DNA of 7,882 nt, from contig JAPLYA010000126.1 in NCBI GenBank assembly GCA_026395775.1, forward strand, positions 1 to 7,882, read 5' to 3'. A program made the translations under genes and the position numbers. This stretch comes from Candidatus Pacearchaeota archaeon (GTDB taxonomy: Archaea; Nanobdellota; Nanobdellia; Pacearchaeales; GW2011-AR1). Positions 5,846 to 7,882 of this stretch are shown in pieces. The notes under the pieces are model-generated. The model worked only from the letters and a program-made list of their open reading frames with translations. It made no database searches and had not been told where the DNA came from. The stretch's first letter is position 1; every line of letters begins with the position of its first letter.

Positions 5846-6552
5846 AAATTTTTATTATATGCAGCAAACATCATTATCATAAAGTAGATGAAATAAAGAA
5901 GAAACTAGAAGAAAAAGGGCACCTCATTTCATTGCCAAACTGCTTCGAAGACCCTATGCTGGAACTTAGATTATTAGAAAGCGATAAAAAAGCACATAGT
6001 GAGTGGGTTGCCAAAGCATGGGATGAAAGCGAGAAAAAAATAAAAGATAATGACGCAGTTTTAGTTGTAAATTTAGAAAAGAACAATCAGCAAAATTATA
6101 TTGGTGGAGCAACATTTACAGAAATATTTATGGCATATAGAATGAAAAAGAAAGTATTCTTATTTAATGATATTCCAAATAAAATGATAAATCAAGGAAT
6201 TAAAAAAATGATTGAAGAAAATGCACTAGCCCTAGCCACAGTTGACAAAAATAATAATCCCCACAATATTGCTGTAGGTTATGTCCAAGTTTTATCAGAC
6301 AATCAAATATTAATTTCAGATAATTATCTAGTTGAGACAATAAGGAATATAAAAAGCAATCCAAATGTTTCCCTAGTAGTTTGGACAAGCAATTGGAAAG
6401 AAAATTGTGTTGGTTTTGAATTGAAAGGAAAAGCAGAATACTTCACATCCGGAAAATATCTCGAGATTATCAAAAAAATACCAATAAATAAAAACGAGCC
6501 TTGCAAAGGCGCAATCTTAGTCACAATAAATAAAATAAAACCGCTAGCTTAA
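5842..6552 (+). CDS. Fusion: nucleoside 2-deoxyribosyltransferase-like domain + FMN-binding split-barrel domain
   Basis: A 236-residue protein with two unrelated domains. Residues 1-112 resemble the nucleoside 2-deoxyribosyltransferase/nucleotide-hydrolase superfamily: KIFIICSKHHYHKVDEIKKK at the start, KIKDNDAVLVVNLEK (66-80), and GGATFTEIFMAYRMKKKVFL (88-107), where Glu94 sits at the family's catalytic position. Such enzymes cleave or exchange the base-sugar bond. Residues about 115-234 resemble pyridoxamine 5'-phosphate oxidase-like flavoproteins: IKKMIEENALALATVDKNN (120-138), a central SLVVW strand (177-181), and GFELKGKAEYFTSGKY (191-206). The first domain ends earlier than usual, right after FLFNDIP, and Met115 (6184) could be the ancestral start of the second domain, suggesting fusion by deletion. 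Substrates are unknown. It is coupled to pheS by ATGA and followed one base after its stop by the next gene. Confidence 0.75.
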   Translation: MKIFIICSKHHYHKVDEIKKKLEEKGHLISLPNCFEDPMLELRLLESDKKAHSEWVAKAWDESEKKIKDNDAVLVVNLEKNNQQNYIGGATFTEIFMAYRMKKKVFLFNDIPNKMINQGIKKMIEENALALATVDKNNNPHNIAVGYVQVLSDNQILISDNYLVETIRNIKSNPNVSLVVWTSNWKENCVGFELKGKAEYFTSGKYLEIIKKIPINKNEPCKGAILVTINKIKPLA

Positions 6553-6574
6553 AATGACAGAGATAAAAAAGAAA
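6551..6574 (+). repeat. 24-base direct repeat, copy 1
   Basis: A perfect 24-base match to 6847-6870. It starts with AAAATGACAGAGATAAAA and spans a start codon plus the codons for MTEIKKK. The two copies are 296 bases apart and begin two genes whose proteins are otherwise unrelated. Confidence 0.95.
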
Positions 6575-6853
6575 TATGAGCTTCTTGTACAAACAGGGGT
6601 ATTTAGAATATTTGTAATTTATCCAGCAATATTACTCTATGGGCTTTGGATCATCTTTTCAATAACTAATAAAAATGCCTCTTTAAACGGTTTTATTACA
6701 ATTACTGCTGTTCTTTGTTTAATCATTTTTATACTCTTCTTTTTTACCCCAGATAAAGAAGAATCCTTTCGTAAAATGGTTCGGGGTTCTAATAAAGTAA
6801 ATGGTACTGGAGTTATACCCAGAAAGCATTTAATTAAAAATAAACAAAAATGA
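6554..6853 (+). CDS. Small two-helix membrane protein
   Basis: A 99-residue protein of unknown function. It has a basic N-terminus (MTEIKKK), a first hydrophobic helix at about 17-37 (FRIFVIYPAILLYGLWIIFS) and a second at about 45-65 (ending IIFILFFFTP), then a basic, polar 34-residue tail with Arg/Lys clusters. Both termini are predicted inside the cell. The ATG lies one base after the previous stop codon and has no ribosome binding site, so reinitiation or coupling is likely. Its stop codon overlaps the next ATG (ATGA, 6850-6853). The 24-base start-region sequence is repeated at the next gene, so the whole gene looks like a cassette between direct repeats. No family is recognised. Confidence 0.7.
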   Translation: MTEIKKKYELLVQTGVFRIFVIYPAILLYGLWIIFSITNKNASLNGFITITAVLCLIIFILFFFTPDKEESFRKMVRGSNKVNGTGVIPRKHLIKNKQK

Positions 6854-6870
6854 CAGAGATAAAAAAGAAA
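6847..6870 (+). repeat. 24-base direct repeat, copy 2
   Basis: Identical to 6551-6574. It covers the last codons and stop of the membrane protein gene and the ATG with the first seven codons of the DUF3850 gene. Recombination between the copies would remove exactly the membrane protein gene and leave the DUF3850 start intact. Confidence 0.95.
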
Positions 6871-7182
6871 ACACGGCCCAAGGAATTCCAGGAAATCCTA
6901 GAAGGAAAGAAAAATGTAGATGTAAGACTTGCTGATTTTGATATTAAAGAAGGAGATGACTTAATTTTAGAAGAATACAACCCAGAAACAAAGCAATACA
7001 CAGGCCGAGTTATCAGCAGAAAAGTAAAAAATTTAACAAAAGTTAACCTGACTGATTTCTATACTTCAGAGCAAATAAAACAATTTGGCAATTGGATAAT
7101 TGAACTTAACAAATTAGGAATAAAAGATTATCAAGAATTATGCAAGAAAACAGCAAAAAAATTTGAAACAGAAGAGATATAA
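6850..7182 (+). CDS. DUF3850 (ASCH/PUA-like) protein carrying the first part of a MazG domain
   Basis: A 110-residue product. Residues 8-60 match the DUF3850 branch of the ASCH/PUA-like fold: KTRPKEFQEILEGKKNVDVR, then LADFDIKEGDDLILEEYNP and YTGRVISRKVK. This fold is predicted to bind RNA or modified nucleotides; biochemical function is unknown. The domain ends near residue 87 (FGNWIIELNKL). The last residues, GIKDYQELCKKTAKKFETEE (90-109), look instead like the first helix of a MazG-type pyrophosphohydrolase whose core follows in the same frame after TAA 7180-7182. The gene is therefore either a natural DUF3850-MazG fusion broken by a nonsense codon, or two genes fused and then split. The ATG is shared with the preceding stop (ATGA) and lacks a ribosome binding site. 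Confidence 0.75.
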   Translation: MTEIKKKTRPKEFQEILEGKKNVDVRLADFDIKEGDDLILEEYNPETKQYTGRVISRKVKNLTKVNLTDFYTSEQIKQFGNWIIELNKLGIKDYQELCKKTAKKFETEEI

Positions 7183-7197
7183 ATACTAACTTGGGGA

Positions 7198-7464
7198 TTG
7201 GGACTAGCAGGAGAAGCAGGTGATGTGGCGGGCTGTATTAAAAAAACATTTGCACACGATAATGATCAAAGAGCAGGAATAAGAGAAAATGTTGGGGATA
7301 TAATGTGGTATCTATCAATGATTTGTAATTTCTTTGGCTGGAATCTAGAAGAAATCCTACAAGAAAACATAGATAAGTTGAAAAAAAGATTCCCGCAAGG
7401 ATTTACAACTCAAGATGCAAAAAGAGAGAATACTAGAGTAGATTGGAATGAGGGAGTAAAATGA
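7198..7464 (+). CDS. MazG-type nucleotide pyrophosphohydrolase core, separated from its N-terminus by an in-frame stop
   Basis: MazG-like enzymes hydrolyse (d)NTPs to monophosphate and pyrophosphate with Mg2+. The core shows GLAGEAGDVAGCIKKTF (first acidic metal-binding motif), IRENVGDIMWYLSMICNFFG (second acidic motif, GD retained) and ILQENIDKLKKRFPQGFTTQ, the usual tail with RVDWNE. The same frame is open from 7183 and the text ILTWGLGLAGEAGD continues naturally from DYQELCKKTAKKFETEE upstream of TAA 7180-7182; a GAA-to-TAA change would explain the break. The nearest possible start is TTG 7198, with no ribosome binding site, and it would omit the first helix. It is thus a probable pseudogene or a product of stop readthrough or reinitiation. 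It overlaps the next ATG (ATGA). Confidence 0.75.
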   Translation: MGLAGEAGDVAGCIKKTFAHDNDQRAGIRENVGDIMWYLSMICNFFGWNLEEILQENIDKLKKRFPQGFTTQDAKRENTRVDWNEGVK

Positions 7465-7829
7465 AAGAAATTCAAGATAAAATCAAGGAGTTTAATGAAG
7501 AAAGAAACTTGGGAAAAGTCTGGGAGATAAAAGATCTATTACTAAATATGAATGAGGAGATTGGCGAGATGTGGCATTTAATTAAATGGATAAATGAAGA
7601 AAAACAAAAAGAAATGTTAGAAAAAAATAAAGCAGAAGTTGGCAACTTTATAGGCGATATGGAGTATCTATTGCTGAAAATAGCTGCAATTTGTGATATA
7701 AACAGCGAAGAGGAAACACTCAAAGTTTTAGAAGAATACGAAAAACGTTTTCCAATTGACAAAGTCAAACAGTTTAAACACGGGAATGTAAAAGCAGGCG
7801 GAGTTGATGACAAAGGAGAAGTAAAATGA
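7461..7829 (+). CDS. Second MazG-type nucleotide pyrophosphohydrolase
   Basis: A 122-residue, all-helical protein of the MazG/NTP-pyrophosphatase type. NMNEEIGEMWHLIKW (30-43 region) supplies the EExxE metal site (Glu32, Glu33, Glu36). FIGDMEYLLLKIA (63-75) supplies the second acidic Asp66, though the Glu expected in the classical ExxD is Phe63. A conserved-looking KRFPIDKV (95-102) and a Gly-rich tail HGNVKAGGVDDKG complete it. It probably removes non-canonical or excess (d)NTPs; the substrate cannot be read from sequence. It is a different subfamily from the preceding MazG core, so not a recent duplicate. A GGGAG site (7452-7456) precedes ATG 7461, and the gene is coupled to its neighbours by ATGA overlaps at both ends. 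Confidence 0.8.
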   Translation: MKEIQDKIKEFNEERNLGKVWEIKDLLLNMNEEIGEMWHLIKWINEEKQKEMLEKNKAEVGNFIGDMEYLLLKIAAICDINSEEETLKVLEEYEKRFPIDKVKQFKHGNVKAGGVDDKGEVK

Positions 7830-7882
7830 AAATAAGTGACATAATAATCTGGCTTATAGTTATAGCATTAATGGCTTTAGGC
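7826..7882 (+). CDS. Start of a small membrane protein, cut by the window edge
   Basis: Only 19 codons are visible: MKISDIIIWLIVIALMALG, a short charged start followed by a hydrophobic helix, so a membrane protein or signal anchor. ATG 7826 overlaps the previous TGA (ATGA) and has a good GGAG site (7815-7818) seven bases upstream. It extends the operon. Nothing more can be said about function. Confidence 0.6.
   Translation, partial: MKISDIIIWLIVIALMALG

Noticed and set aside
5877..6524. Three short minus-strand ORFs
   Set aside because: They are antisense to the fusion gene, with no start signals and Ser/Phe/Leu-rich shadow composition.
7472..7813. Minus-strand Ser/Phe-rich ORF
   Set aside because: It is an antisense shadow of the second MazG gene, typical of Glu/Lys-rich coding sequence.

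Overview
The window looks like a piece of an AT-rich, streamlined archaeal genome, most likely of the DPANN group (Woesearchaeota/Pacearchaeota-like). The reasons are an archaeal-type UMP kinase, an archaeal PheRS alpha subunit, an archaeal RNase P component 3 (Rpp30) homologue, a DUF357 protein, and TATA boxes about 25 bases upstream of several start codons (leaderless-type promoters). Lineage is inferred from protein style; no rRNA or tRNA gene was recognised.

Layout. Bases 1-1583 (minus) hold most of a large membrane-anchored surface protein that runs off the left edge. A 187-base divergent promoter region with two sets of inverted repeats follows. On the plus strand come a DUF357 protein (1771-2064) and UMP kinase (2108-2794), which converges on an unrecognised minus-strand protein (2791-3276). 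A 321-base divergent intergenic region (3277-3597) carries a run of hairpins. Then come a short Rpp30-like protein (3598-3978) and, converging on it, a second unrecognised minus-strand protein (4074-4415, probably frameshifted near its end and continuing to 3968).

From 4503 to the right edge there is one tightly packed plus-strand operon with ATGA overlaps: pheS (frameshifted early), a fusion of a nucleoside 2-deoxyribosyltransferase-like domain with an FMN-binding pyridoxamine-oxidase-like domain, a two-helix membrane protein, a DUF3850 (ASCH/PUA-like) protein that reads in frame through one TAA stop into a MazG-type pyrophosphohydrolase, a second MazG-type protein, and the start of another membrane protein. 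Apart from pheS and the membrane proteins, the recognisable domains fit nucleotide-pool cleaning or nucleotide salvage.

The most notable points are three reading-frame interruptions within about 3.5 kb (pheS, the minus-strand unknown gene, DUF3850/MazG), two composite genes, a 24-base perfect direct repeat that duplicates a start codon and the first codons of two different adjacent genes, a half-length Rpp30, and promoter-proximal dyads. I see no convincing CRISPR array, insertion sequence or defence system; the unusual material is the remodelled nucleotide-metabolism operon and the structured intergenic region.
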